DNA from: Sclerurus mexicanus
Lineage: Eukaryota > Chordata > Aves > Passeriformes > Furnariidae
Assembly: GCA_013396755.1 (NCBI GenBank)
Contig: VWZF01006057.1
Span: 4,673 to 68,672, forward strand
Reading direction: 5' to 3'
DNA length: 64,000 bases
Part shown: positions 40,001-55,000 of the stretch, one piece after another
How the letters are laid out: each line of letters opens with the position of its first letter
How positions within the stretch are numbered: position 1 is the stretch's first letter
The notes under the pieces: model-generated
What the model was told of the DNA's origin: nothing
The model's input: only the letters and a program-made list of their open reading frames with translations
Database searches by the model: none
Translations under genes and position numbers: made by a program

Positions 40001-43000
40001 GTACTTAGTGGATGTTAATCTCATACAGTCTTTTGTTTTTGAGAAAAATTTCCTTTCTTTATAAATGGGCCAAAATTGTGCTTGTGTTAACAAAAATTCT
40101 TAATAGGTATGTTTTTCAATCAATTCGTACTGGGCCTTTTTTCTGACCATTCCCAATCTTCTCAGGTGTTCATCAGTGGGACCAAGTCAGAGTGCAAACG
40201 TCTGCTTCAGACAATCCTGCAGAACCGAAGGCTCTGTACCCTCCTTTCTCCTTACTTCACTCCCGTTGCCTCTCCCAGTGAATTTGTGACTTTGTATGAA
40301 AAAGTCGTGGCCTTTCTGAGTGAGGATAACAGTGATGTTGTCTTCATGCTGCTGACAAAGGTAAGGTCCGGTGTGTGGGTGTTTTTTTGCCTAAAGACCC
40401 TGTTTCTAGGCTAAGGAACAAAGAGATGCTCGGTCTGGTACTTTAAAATAGCCTTAACAGGTTCTGTGGAGCTGTATTGCTCATCCTGAATGGCACGTGT
40501 TGCATTTAAGCTTCAGAGGGGCTGGAATCAAAAGCAAGTAGCTTACATATCCTTTTCTAGCCCAGATACTGTCAGCATGTGCTTCCCAGGGCTTTCTCTT
40601 GAAATTAAAGTAGGCTCTCCATGGCTGCTTCTGCCTGATGTCTCTGCAGAGACATTCATCCAAATAGTCAGTGAATCCCATGTATCTTAACAATAAAAAC
40701 AGAACAAAATTTGGAACAGTGTCTGAGTTTTCCACCTCTGTTTGGCACACCCATGTCCTTCCTGCCTGAGTTAACACATGCAGAGTTAGGTCAGAGCAAG
40801 TGATGGCACATCTCTTGTTTCAGGGCTTTGTGGTACTGCCTGCCTCCATGGTCAGTGGGGAAATTAGTGTCACACTTGGTCTTTGATGTCACTCTGATTC
40901 TCCTCATTAGTGACACAGAGACAGGACTCGACAGCTGGGAGCAGCAGGCAGCCTGTTTTGGGATATCTGTAGTGGGAGTGATCAGCATTGTCCCTGTTCA
41001 CCAGGGCCTGAACAGATGGTCAAGAGACTACGAAAGCTTTGCACGTCCACCTGAAAATTTATGGGCTATGGAGAGAAGTCCAGTTTAATGCTTGCGATTG
41101 TTTGGCAGAGGTGCTGAAGTGTGGAAATTCAGACACATCTTTACGAATCTGAGAACCCCTGCCATGTCCTGCTTCATAAATCCAGGGACTTCTGCAATAT
41201 GCTAAATCATAACCTTTGGAGAGCTTTGCCTTGGTTTGGAGTTAGGGCTAATAAGAGGCAAATTCGTTTTTTCTGCAAATTCATGTTTTTCTTAAATATA
41301 TAAAAACTTGAGTATTTATTTCTCCTGATGTTTTGTCCCTTCTCCTAAAGGTGTAGAGGCTGTTAAAGCTTCTGCTTACACGTGGTTCCTTTCCTCTGTT
41401 GCAGTTTGACCTCACGCAGTGGTTAAGCCTGGCTAAGCCACCTCTCGCAGAGCGTACCAAGCTTCTCGAGTCTATTCACTTGGCTCTCAATGCATGTGGC
41501 CTGGAACCCGAAGAGGATATTTTGATGCCATTTAATATCTTCTGCAAGCACTGGACTAACCTTCTCCAGTATCAGTTCCCTGACCACTACAGTGATTTCC
41601 TGAGGTTGTTTGTGCAAAGTGAGTACCTGAGTTGATGTGCACTAAGGCTTTTGTGCTAAACCCTTCTGGTTTAAAATATGAAGTAAAGCGTGCAGTAAAG
41701 TAACAACTATTGCAGAATGATTTAAACTTTTTAAAGTTTCCATGTGTACTTTTATGTGCATGCTATGTGGTATGATTTTATCAGGCATAGTGTAGTTCTG
41801 CCAGAAAGAAACACTCTTCTGCAGGTCAAAGCACACACAGCAGTGACAACGGATTTTTAAGTCCATGTAACAGGAGGAGGATGGAGGAGGGTGTTCTATT
41901 AATGGAAAGACCTATTAATTATGGTTATACCACAGTCTGTAATGTAGAATCCTTGTTCTTGAGCACTCTTCAATGTCAGACTGAGAACTGGCATTACAGA
42001 GACCTGGAACTAATACTGAAATCTGCTGAAAATGTCCTGGTTGACATTAGGTGCCACCCATAATCAGATGTGTCTCTCAAATGAATACAAACCACACATG
42101 CTGAGGCAGCAGCTGTCTATTAATAAGTGTTTGTAGCCAGAGATGCATGAAGTGCCTGGGAAACTCTCTAAGAAGAGAGCACGTAGATGCCAAAAACAAA
42201 TGTTAAATTAATTGTGTTTGAAAATTAGGGACATCTCTTACCCTTAAACTTGGGATTTTCAAATTCATGCCTCATCTGTTATTTTTTTGTGTAGTAGGGA
42301 GCTCTGATTTCAACCTTTTTATGACTTGTTTGGAGGAAGGGACCAATATCTTTCTGGTTTTCACAAATGCATTCCCTTGTCTTTCTCTAAGGCTCATCAG
42401 AGCAGCTTCTAAGCCCTGACTGTTGGAAGGCATCACTTAAAGCTTTGGGGTGTGATTCACCAGTGACTGAGCAGGGAAGCTTCAAGAAAAGTGATTCTGC
42501 TGAAACTCCTGTATTGAGGGATGCTGCAGAAACTCTCCTCTCCACACAACAGGTGGGTGGTTGATTTATTATGTTTTTCAGCTGAAACAGATGCCCTCCA
42601 GTGACAAATAGCACCGCTGGGCAGCCTTTCTACAGCTGATTAATTTCTCCCTTTTCCAGGTTAGAGAGACAATAGAATGGCTTACCACATCCTTCTGCAA
42701 GCTCAGACTGGCTTCAGTGGATTTCAGGACTTTCGGCCTGTTTTCAAAGTGGACTCCTTATGTGGCTGAAGTGAATAAATTCCTGGAGTATCTTATTAAG
42801 CGACTTATTAACAGTGAAGTTGCTAATTTAGCCCAAGAGCCTGTTGGCAGTAACACAGTTCTAGCAGGTAACATGTCTTAAAAGCAAATTACTTAAGAAC
42901 AGACACTCAGTTTTTCTAGTTTGCTCTGTTAAAGACCATTTAAATATGCAGTAAAGTCTTGTCATTTTGCATTTGTGCAATGATGAGAATGTTAAAATAA

Positions 43001-46000
43001 AGATGGGAAATCTTGATGCTACTTCATGGCCGTGTAAGACTTCATGCTTCATCTTTATAATTGAAGAGAAAGCTTTTTTTATTTTGAGCTTGCTTTAAAA
43101 TCATTTTATGAAGAGATTATACTTCCTTCAAGAAAAATATAGTCTTTTGCACTGAGCAGAGGTTTGGGGAGGAGACACTATTGAATTTGGTGTGATTTTG
43201 ATTTGGAGAAAAATTACCTAAACACATTTAATTTATGCAGGTTTAAAGTATGAGTCATCATTGACTCCACAATCTCTGCTGTGTTATTAGTGATACTAAT
43301 AGAACATCTAAACAGTGCAAAATGCTTGTGATTGTTGTTAAAACAACCATGTTCTTAACCAGAATTACTAGTAAGCATATTATATTTTAAATTTTTATTT
43401 GACCAGAAAGGACTGATGGGGCTCAGTGATCTTAGAGTTCTTTTCCAACCTTAATTATTGGATGATTCTGTGAATGTTAGCAAAGGACATTGTATGCAAA
43501 TTGGGAAAAATGTAATGTGTTCACTGTTGTTGATTTGAAGAAAAAAAGCAGCATTTGCTTTGTTTCCTTGTAGCCCTGCAGTCCTTGTATTCAGTCATTG
43601 CTGGACTCTTTAAACCATGGATACTGGTCTTGGATAAGGAAGATGCAAGGTATTTTAAAATTTAAGTAATTTTAGCTAAAGTAAGGATGTTAACCCTCTA
43701 AGAATGGCTTTCATTATTACCTACTTTTTAAATCATTTATGACTGTCTTATGGCCTTCCATTTAAATAGCTCTTATTTGTCTTGTATCCTTAATAATTAT
43801 GGAACTAATTCGTGACTTACATCAGGTTTTCCAAGGTTGGGATTGAATAATTATCTTAGTAATTATTATTATGAGAAGTATCTTGTAATAATAATATGAT
43901 TGGACCTTGGTGATGACCAAGTAAGTATTGCACTCAGTTCTGAAAACACTGAAACTTGAATTTTAGATTCTTTTTTTAGGCTTTCATAGTATCTATAATA
44001 TCTTAGTTTAAAACAGAATGAAAAAAAGCCAAATACAGCCCCAAATGTCAGTGGTGTGTGAAAAAAACTTTGGACTAAATTAGTCCTATGATGATCTACT
44101 GCCTTGTGTATACCTCTGTCTTTACATGAACAGTTATTTGTAATATTATTTGTTTAAATTTTGCTATTACATGCTTAAATTTTCATTTCTTTCTAAACTA
44201 AAACCTTTTTGATTTGTGAGTGCACCTTCAACACTTACATTAGAAGCTTGACTGCAGATGGTATGTCATGTCATTGAGAAATTCCAGTGTTTTGATCTTT
44301 AATTCCCTTATGAAATATCAAGCAAGTCATTCTGTTTACTCAGTGTTACTGTGGCTCTTCTGTGGGATATTGAAATATGCAGCTTTTCTAAGGAAAGAGA
44401 GGACAGTTCCAAGGAGTTGAGTCTGAGAGAACCTCTGATGCCTGTGCTATACTCACTTGCTGTGCTTTGTAATGTTTAGATTGCTGAAATATTTATAATC
44501 AGGGCACTGAAATTTGTGTTGCTGCACTTGTGCTTCTTTTCAGTAACCAGCCCTGCTACCCTTGGCTGGAGAGTGACAGTCCTGTAGCCTCCGCTGTGGT
44601 CTCTTTGTTTACAGATTGCATCAGGCTTTTGCATGAGAGCTTTAAAGGTGGGTGAAATCCACACTGTTTGAATGAAGTGGCACTTCCTGTTTTATCAGAC
44701 TGGAAAAGATTTTTGATTGAGATGTGGGACAGAAGGGGCTTTACTCAAGATGACCACAGCAGACATATCAGGAGCACTTGTTTCATCCTTAAAAGACAGC
44801 TTTTTTCCTTGGCAAGTGTATTTATCTATGTGATTGATAAATGCATATTGGTCAGATAACAAATTTAACATGAAGGAAAGCAAAACAAAATAAACTGTTA
44901 TGAGAAGTGCACGACTTCTTTCCAGGTCTGTATGTTTTTCCCAAACAACATGTGCAGTAGCATGTCACAGTGACCAATACATGTTCTTCAACAGCTAGTC
45001 TTGGGAGTAATTTAATCTTCAGGAATTAATCATTTTGAGCTCTTATTAAGCATTGCTTTTTGTGCCTAATGTGTGATTAGACACAGGAATGGAAATGGTT
45101 AGACACAGTACTCCTTAACAACTTTTAGAGATGAACTAGATTCAAACTTGTGTTATTTTTAATTACTTATTTCTACAAGATAATTGTGTTTTATATAAAA
45201 TTCAAGATACAAAAGATCTTTAAAAACGCAAAATGGCCCAACATAAAAGCAATTAAGTTCAACCGTAAAGATGGTTTTATAACTTCAGAGTATTGTCCAG
45301 CAACTCTGCAAAAGGGCAGGGCAGGGGAATGATATCAAAAGCCTCCCCAGCTGCTGACTTGGAGGAAGAAAATCTAGAAGTTAAATGTGCATTTGAGTGT
45401 GGCTTAGTGTAATTTGAAAGTTTTTCATCTCCAAACTTTCTTTTGAAATTCAGCTTTCCCTGAATTCCTTTTCTGTTGTTAATTCAGCTATTTTCTCTGA
45501 TTCTAGAAAAGCTGTTGCCAAGTCATCATGGGGCTCTCTGGCTACATCTGATGCATTACTGTGAGTGTTGCACAGCCCCCAGAATGCCAGAGTTTATTCT
45601 CTATGCCTTCCACACTGAGTTCAGAAGGCTTCCATGGAAGGAAATGCATCCAGACCAGATGCTTATGGAAGAATTCTTTAAAGTGAGTACATGGCATCTG
45701 TTGAATTAAGTTCATAGTCAGTGTTGCTTTGAAAATAACTGAAGAGGTGGAGACAGTTCTTTCGGCAAGTAGGATTTTAAAGTTTGTTTCTACATTCTTC
45801 TACATTCTACATTTTCTACATGTCTTCTACATTCACAGCTGCTCATTTTGTGGTGGATTTTTGTGAAGAAGTGCATTTGAATCTTAAACAAAATTGTCGG
45901 AAACTGTAAAGCTGCCAGTGTTTGTAATCTGCTGTTGCTGTATCTGAATGTCTCATGTATTACATGTCTATTTAATATAAATTTAATTAGATTCAATATA

Positions 46001-49000
46001 TTTTGCTCTTGCCCTGCTTTTCTCACTTCCAAGTTGTGTGAGACAACGTAAAGCTGACCTAAAATGCTGCTAGGGATTCATAGTTGACTGTGGAACTGAA
46101 AACTATGAAAGTATTTATATCCTACATCGTTTTATGCACCTGTCTTTTTTTCTTTCTCCTTCCCAGATTGAAAGGGGCAGTCCCAAGAGTTGTTTCCTAT
46201 TCTTGGGTTATGTTTTATGTGAAATAAACTGGGTCAGTGTCCTCTCCGATGCCTGGAATCCCAACCCTCACCCTCAGACTCACAACATGATTGTCTGTTT
46301 GCTGTATATGATCGTCCTGTTGGCAAAGGAGGAACAACTTATAGGTGAAGAGGTAATTCTTATAAATGTTCATACCTGTCTCTCTTAGAAGAAAAATAAT
46401 CCTTCATTAGAAAGGACACAAGATAGGGCTTCTTTCTCCCTTGCAGAAGGATTAACTCAGAAGTGGTTTCTGCATATGTAAAATACCCGAAGTAGTATTC
46501 CAGGGAAGGCCAAGAGTAATTGCATAGCTGAGGCATTTTGTATAACTTTTCTGAAAAAAGAAGAGCTGCTGTTCGTTCTAAGAAGCTTCTTATGTGCTGT
46601 AATCCAGAAGTGTTGGAAGGAGCAAGCAAATTAATAGAGGCAGTTTTCCTGAAGTTGTAAAATGACAGTCTGGATTTTGGAAAGAACGAATGTCCTAGTT
46701 TCATTAGGGCAATATTATATATACCTTAAGGTGAGGCTTTTTGTGACAGCTTGACTGAAAAGAGTGTAGGAACACTTTCACTGTGCCCTCTGTGTCTGTA
46801 TCACCTTTTGGGAGATATTGGGAGGCTCACTGAGTCACATTTATTCTGTCAAGTCCAGTCATATAAAACCTGCTGTGTGCCTTGCTTCTTCTTCTGAGTG
46901 GCAAACATGAGTATGTGAAGGAATAGTAAGGAATCATCCATTTATGGAAAGCTTATACCTAGTTCTGAGTCTTGCTGTGCATGTTCCTGAAGTTTTCCAA
47001 CCTGATCTTCTGTACTGGTCACACTTGAGGTGGACTGAGCACAACTCAGCAGTGGGATTAGTCCCTGTGAGGTTTGGAGCAGCTCTTGATCCCAGTGTAG
47101 TTCTTTTTGTAGCTTTCTGAAAGGAAAATACTTGTCTACCTGAACATGTTTTCTCAAAAGTTGTGAGAGCTGTTCAGTCCTTACTCAGAACTGCCCTTGC
47201 GAAGTTGTTTCTTACCATAAAATGCTCCATATGGTGTGATTTTAAGTTGCAATGATGTAACAGCATCTTGAAGACCAGATATGTCTTTAAAAAGCTTGGC
47301 ATTGTCTGTGTCTGATGAGTCACTGGGGGACAGGCTGCTTCATCTGTTGATTCTTAGGTGAGTTTTCTGGTTTCCTTGTTCCGCAGGGGCATTTGGTAAT
47401 CTCTGATTTCTGAGTGCTTTTCACATTTATGGTTGCATTCCAATATTTCTGTATTGTAATAGGATAGGGAATCAATGGATGTTAGGTTGTACGTTCCAAA
47501 TCCTGCTTTTGCTAACAGCTCTGTGTGGGTAAATCTAGCACAGTCTCATCTAGTCCATTTTTTCTGGAGGACTCTTCCAGAGGGATTGGATCATCTTCAG
47601 GAAGTCCCATTTCATATCTGTCAGCTTTATCCCACTTCCAACATCATCTGTGTTCCACCGATGCACTACGAGGTGTGGCATCAAGATGTCAGCAGCAGCC
47701 TTTGATCATCACTGTATTTCAGTTTAGGAAAATTACCAGAGTTCACATGCTTTGACCTGAATGTCTTTGCTTATCAGAAGCTTCTCAAGCTTCCGAAGAT
47801 ACCTGTTTGCACATGGTATGAGTCAGCCTCAGGAATTCCCTCCTACCCTCCAGCAGTGTGTTAAACTTACTGTCAGGAGGTTTTTGCCTCCCAGAAAGCT
47901 GCTGTGACACCTTGACCTAAATCTCAAACTTTCTCAAGCCCTGTGTTCCAGGGCATGAGCAACCTGAGAAGTACTTGTTGTACCAGTGTCATGTTCTTGT
48001 TGAAGTAGTCTAATTTGGCTTAGTTCTGGGTTGTCAGCACAATTCCAGTATTTGTTCATTCTAAAACATGTAGAATCATAGGATAGAATATAGAATATCC
48101 TGAGCTAGAAGGGACCCATGTGGATCATTGAGTCCAACTCCTGGCCCTGCACAGACACCCCAACAATCCCATCCTGTCCCTCAGAGTGTTGTCCAAACCC
48201 TCCTGGAGCTCTGGCAGCCTTGGGGCCGTGCCCACTGCCCTGGGGTGCCTGGTCAGTGCTCACCACTCTCTGGGGGAAGAGCCTTTTTGTGACACCCAAC
48301 CTAACCCTGCCCTGACACAGCTCCAGCCATTCAGTTTCTCAGTGTCCAGGGGGGACCCTGTTTTACTGCAGGTGTTTAGGTGATAGTTGCTTGTGGACAG
48401 ACTTTTCCATCTGCAGACTTGAACTGCCTCTGTGAGCTGTGGGCTCTGCAGCCTGCTGTGCTCTTTCAGAGTGCTATTTATGAGAATAAGCCCTAGAGGA
48501 GTCCCACAGGTTGGTAGATGTTTCACAGAATGGAAAATCAAGGGACCCAGTTTCTACCATGAACTTAGACTAACCTATTTTTTAAAATAATATTTTAATG
48601 CCTCTTTTAAATCTGTACAGAAGAGGCTTTTACTTGCAGGGTCTCCATTCTTTCTAGCTGCATTTACATGTTTACATGTTAAATTTTGATGTTTCTCACT
48701 TTTATGCTTAGTTAGAGCTGCTGCAGCAGCCTGAATACTGTTACATGAATGTTAGAGATGACATAGGTATGTTAGCTTACTGCTTGAATAAGGAATTGCT
48801 TGTCAGCCAGACCACTGGTCCCACTGGTCATCTATTTCTGTGGGGGTTCTGTTCCATATCCTTCAAATTCTGGAGCAGGGACTTCCTTCCAATATTGAGT
48901 ACTGTGAATATTAATTTAATACTGCAGAAAAGGTGTAGCTTAGACTGATCTCTTTACATCTTCAGGAATCGCCACTCGTAAATCTTCTTGGACAGACCAG

Positions 49001-52000
49001 CTCCCTTCCTTGGCAGCTTGTGGGCATTTCATCTTACGAAAGCATCATCAGCTACTGCAACAGTCACTACCCTCCCTCTGTTATCCTTGCAAAGGATGCT
49101 GGAGCTGAACTGATTGTGAAGCTCCTGAAAATCTCAGCAGGCTTTGGGGCCTCTTCGGATAGTCACATCCACCTTGTGAGTTGAACTGGTCTTGTGGTGT
49201 CTGAGCTTTTCTTGGCTTTTGCAAATTCTGGTTGTCAAAAGAGTGAAAAGAGTTCTAGGCATGATTTGTTTTGTGTTTCTAATTGATTTTAATTTTGTTG
49301 AACAGGATGCAACGCTGAAGTGCCGAGCATACATTCGCCAGGTGGTTCGGTTCCTCAGCACCTTAGAGCAAAGTGGAAAGATCACCCTTGCAGTTTTGGA
49401 ACAAGAAATGGCCAAGTTGCTGGATGATGTAGTCATCTTTAATCCCCCAGGTTTGTCCTGTAGAGATGGGCAATTGCTTTAAAGCTGTCAAGATCCCTTA
49501 TTCTGCTGCATGGATTAATGAAGTCTGTGACTGTGTAATTGGTTGCATTGCTATAATGTCTCCCTTACAGGGCATGTTGCTTTGGTGATGTATATAGAGG
49601 TGGTGTATTCACAAAAATATGAGCTGCCAAGAGTGACAGAACCAACCTTAAAGACAGGTTATGTGATGAGCAAAACTGGCTGATATGCAGCTTGAGGGAT
49701 TATTTTCTTTGTTGCCTGGTTTTTTATTTATTTTACTTGTGATTTACACAATTTTTAAAAAGGAAGAATGGCCGAAATACACTGTCTTGGTCCTGAGGGA
49801 TTAGGAGTAATGAAAGTGGGGAAATTGAGGCCAGAGAAGAGATTCTTTTCTTTGAGGATTGGTGAGATACTGGAACAGGTTGCTCAGGGAGGTTGTGGAT
49901 GCTCTAGCCCTGTCAGTGTTCAAGGCCAGGTTGGATAAGGCTTGGAGCAACCTGGTCTAATGGGGGGTGTCCCTGATCTAGTGGGAGGTGTCCCTGCCCA
50001 TGGCAGGGAAGCTGGGACTAGATGATGTTTAAGGTCCATTCCAACCCTTAACATTCCATGATTCTATGACTGGGTTCTCAGAAATGGTTCTAAATTGTGA
50101 AATTGGGAAAACCCGACAAGTATTGAAGAGTTGCATTGATGTAGAGTAGTTGTATGGTGTTTCCACACACAGAGGATTTATATTAATCTCATTTTTAGTA
50201 CTAGTCCCATCCTGAGATTCCTTTATTGAACTTTAACTCCAGGTGGACTCAGAAATACCTGTCAGGAGTTATGTGGGTCATTGGCAGGAAGAGAAACAGG
50301 TGTGCTGGTAAATATAGACAAGGAGTTGTTAAGAGCAGGAGGGTTTTACCAGTGACTACAGAAAGTGTTCAGTGGTGAAGTTGAATTTGGGCTCTGGCGT
50401 TGATTTACTGAGATGGTTCTCTGCTTTCTGCCTTCCAGACATGGACCTGCACACTCGCCACCTGGCCCTCAGCAGCCTCTTCACAGAAACGCTGATGATG
50501 CTGAACAACTCCAGCATCACCACGGCCGAGTCACTGCGGGGGACCCTGCGGGGGTGGATAGACAGCAAAATGCACGGGTTGCTGGCCATGCCCCTCCTGA
50601 CGGCCGCCTGCCAGAGCCTGGCCTCCGTGCGGCACATGGCCGAGACCACAGAGGCCTGTATCACTGCCTACTTCAGCCGGGGTAGGGGCCTGCCTCTGCC
50701 TGCCTCGGGAGCTCTGGGCTGGGTGCTGCCGAGCACAAATCCTCTGGAATCGTGGAATGCTTTGGGTTGGAAGGGACTGTAAAGGTCATCTTGTTCCAGC
50801 CCCTCTGCTGTGGGTATGGATGGGAGGGAATGACACGTTTCATACTTCACAGTGATGCAGGGCAGGGTTAGAAGGGTTATTGGGAAGAAATTCTTCCCTG
50901 TGAGGGTGGGCAGGCCCTGGCACAGGGTGCCCAGAGAAGCTGTGACTGCCCCTGGATCCCTGGAAGTGTCCAAGGCCAGGTTAGATGGGGCTTGGATTAA
51001 CCTGGGATGGTGGAAGGTGTCCCTGCTCATGTCAGGGAATTGGAACAAAATGGACTTGAAGGTCCCTACCAAACCAAAACAATCTGTGATTCTGTGTTTT
51101 GGGTTTTTTGGGTTTACAGTTGCTCTGTGTGTTTTCTTAAGAATTGCACCTGTTTCTGTGAAAACTGATTTGCTCTGAGTAGCGTTGTCATTTTTAAAGC
51201 TAAAGGGGAGGACTTAGAAAAGGAATCACCCAAGACAGCAAATGACTTTTGTCCCTTCTGGTAGTGTTCTGTAGGCTAATTTAAGAAAAAAAATCCTGTT
51301 TGATAAAACTCTGAAATTCTGTGGAAGATTTTAGTATACCTGAAGGAAATACTTTCAATTCCATTGCTAAAATGTTCAAATTTTAGTCCTGTCTGAATGC
51401 TGGGAAAATATCTCACCTTAACCTCAAGGAGATAGTGGAGTTTTTCTTTTCTCTCTTATCAGAGTTTCATGACATGCTGATTACCAGGAGAACAGCTAAA
51501 CCAGACCAGATTCTGTAAATAGTAGTCCTAGTTCTTAGGTTTCACTCAGTGCTGCGTTCTCACATGCTTTGTTCTTTCCCTCTGTTTTCTTCATAGATTC
51601 TTCTCACCACCAGGATTTAGGCTGGGGCCCTATACTTGCCTCCCTCCAAGTTCCTGAGCTAACCATGGAAGACTTCCTGCAGGAGTGTCTGTCTTTGGGA
51701 AGCTACTTGACCCTGTATGTCTACCTGCTGCAATGCCTGAACGCTGACCAAACTCTTACCAATGAAATGAAAATACTGCTGACCATCAGCAAATGGCTGG
51801 AGCAAGTATACCCCAGGTATGAAACCTGAAACTTCCAAATGTGCCTTTACTTTGAGATAAAGCTTATTTGTAGTTGTGTAGCTGGGATAATTCGGTGGCT
51901 GGATTAATTAGGTTAATTGCAACAGGCTGCTGGATGAACTGACCTGTCTTTTTATATTTAGTGATTCAGAGTCTGTCCATCTGCAGTGCCAACACTAATA

Positions 52001-55000
52001 GTTGTGATGATTAAACAGAAGGAATTTATTTTGTTAGAACACTAGTGAGTTTCAGTCATTCTTCAGTCAGAGGAGCTTGATTTTGGTGACAACCTGGATT
52101 TGTGCTCAGTTAAAATGACTGAAAGCAAACCTGTAATTGCTCAGGGTGCCACTTTCCAGCATGTCCACTAGGTGGGATGAGTTATGTGCTAAACATTCAG
52201 TCTGGCACTTTGGGAGACCTGGTGTTCAGAGCTGCTGAACGGGGACTGTTCAGCAGCTCTGAACCAAATCTGGAGCCAGTGAACCTGGTGGAGTGCTCAG
52301 AGTTAGGAGCCTGAATGCTGTAAAACAATTTCCTATATAACTGGGTTCTGGCAGACAAGGATGCATAGCCCTTGGGGTCATAACAAAAATACTTAAAAGT
52401 ATGTAACAACTGTATTTTAGAGTTGCTGCTGTAATTGCTCAGATTTAGGAAACATGATGAATATCTTTCCGTATTAATGTTAATAATGTTCGTATTTTCT
52501 GTGAAAGAGTGATTTGGAAAAGATTAAGTTCTCACTGTTTCTTTAAATTAAAAACAAATGCCCTCACTGTGATAGGTGCTGTAGTAATTTGACGGCCAGA
52601 GTGTGAAGGAGATAGCGGAGCCTCCATACACAGCTGACTAAACCTTGCTTTTAACGTCAGATCTGAGATTGCCTGGGATGGGAAATGACTGGGTGGAGTA
52701 ATGTGAGGATAGTCTGATGCAGGAAACTCGTGCTGGTGCTTTATGTGGAAAATCTGAGCTTGTTAACTTAAACTGCAAACTGTTTGGGGAAAGATTAAAA
52801 ATATCATAGGGGGAACTTCACTTTGTGCTTTATTCAACAAAAACCTTCAGTGTTTCCTTTTTTTGAAGATCATATTAAAAATCTAAATTGTTGTGGAAAC
52901 AACAGCTCGTGCTTTCTAAAGTGTTTTGTTGGTAAGTAAAGAAAAGAACAAAAGAGTAGAGATACGGCTTCTTTCCTTTTACACCACGTCTTGGGGAAGT
53001 TTAAATCCAGTTGGGACTCTGGTATCGTTTATTTCCAGTTGTAAAGCTTAAAAGGAAGCACTGTTCTTTGTCCTCTTACAGGCTCTATAAACCTGCTAGC
53101 TGATGGTTCAAATCCATAGCAGTAGCAGTGACAGCAGTATAATAATTGCTGGGGTGTCTAGTCATGCTGTCCTCATATAGTGGGAGTACTGTTACTACTT
53201 AACCATCTGAATTCTTCATAGGCCTGATGGGGAGAGAAACAAACTTCTTTATGGATCTGATTTTTTTTTAAAGTATTTTGGTTTTTATTCTTTAAATCTC
53301 ACCTAAAGCTCAGCAAAAGAGGAGGCAAAGCTGTTCCTTTGGTGGCATAAAGCCATGCAGTTATCCCTGATTCAGATGGAGCAGGATGACGCCGTCGTGA
53401 TCGAATCTGTCATCCGGACACTGCTGTTGATCCAGGGCAGGCAGAGCCAGCTGGCTGAAGAGAGACTGACTTCTGGAATACTTGGTGCTATTGGGCTGGG
53501 CAGGAGGTCTCCTTTGTCACCCAGGTAAGGGGTGAAGTGTGATAAATTAATTACTTTGAGTCAGCTTGTTAAAGAAGCTGCAGCCTGGGTCCGGACTGCC
53601 CAGTGTAGTGTCAGAAGATGTTCTCAATCCAGGCTGTCCCCAGATCTATAAGGTTATTTGGACCTCTCACAGAAAAAACACAGGGAGTGTGTTAATCTGG
53701 TTAAGAAGTGGGTATGAACTTCTGTGAAGTTTGTGCTGGAGAAGGAGAGGAAATGCAGTTGTGATTTTGGCTTAAATATCCATCTCCAGCAAAGTTTGTA
53801 GGCAGGCTGTTTGTTAGAGAAAGATACTTCGCCTTGGTCTGGAGAAGACTGTTTCAGTTGACCTCACAAGATTTTGTATAATAACATACACTTTGCCTTT
53901 TCTGTTTTAACCTTGAGCTATTGGAAATATTAACAGAAGCTCAGGGAAGCCTGTGCTTCCTTGTTACTCACTTTACCTTTCAAAGAGAGACACCAAGTTT
54001 TATTGTTTGGTGTTATAATGAAGCTCACTGTGGAGAGAATGCCTAGACAAAACCCAGATGTTTGTGGAACACCAATTCAGTGCTGTACCTTAACATAACT
54101 TTGTATTTATAAAGATGCAGTCCTGTTGAAGTTGTTCTGAATTCTTGGTCTCATTCAACTTATCCCTGGATTTGGGTGGTGAGAATGTTTCACATTCTGT
54201 GAAGTGAGGATTGTTTCAGATGTGGCCTCAAGGCTTCAGCTAAGCTTGAAACAGATGTAACATTTTATATGTATGATATTATGTCATCCTCTACTATGTA
54301 TGATATCCTATTATGTGTATGTCCAGAGAAGCTGGGATGTCCGACTCCTGGAAGTGTCCAAAGCCAGGTTGGACAGGGCTTGGAGCCACCTGGTCTAGTG
54401 GAAGGTGTCCTGGCCCGTGGCAGGGGGTTGGAACTGGATTACCTTTAAGGTCCCTTCCAACCCAAACCATTCTATGATACTCAAGTATTTTTTTTTTTCT
54501 CTAATGCATTGGAAAAGGTCCTTTAAAGCTTCTATTTTGTTCCTCATGCAGGAGATACCTAATGGCGTAGAACTTCCAGTGTATCTGCTGTTGAGACCTG
54601 CAGATCTGACACCCCTTTCTCTCCCTGTGCTTCCCCCCCGCAGGTTTCGGGTGGTTGCCCGCAGTTTGTCTGCTTTCCTCTTGGTGCAGATTCCTGCTGA
54701 TAGCCAAGTGCGCCTGAAAGCTGGGTCGGAGCCCAAGCTGTCTCAGAAGGCTCAGCAGGTGAGCTGTGCCCATCTCTGGCTGCCTGACATGCCCTATCTG
54801 TGTGCTTGATCAGCTTTTGTGGTGAAATAATGAGTCACTATAAGCACTTCTTTGAGCTAAATCCTGCTTTCACCTTGTTGCTGAACTTTGGCAGCAGGAC
54901 TGTGCATTTGAGCTTTATCCTAAAGTGATGCTTGGTAAAACTGCTTATACAATATTCTGTACTAATATAAAGGCATCTGTTTCTAATCCTACACACTGAA

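Larger units (their letters stand above)
41619..45506 (+). other. EPG5 introns 31-35
   Basis: Between exons 31 and 36 the introns hold only a short CR1 tail at 43404-43478. Intron 32 (42553-42659) is 107 bases. The rest is AT-rich with nothing recognised. Confidence 0.5.
50682..51596 (+). other. EPG5 intron 40
   Basis: Two CR1 pieces in opposite orientation occupy the first 400 bases; the rest is AT-rich. Confidence 0.55.
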
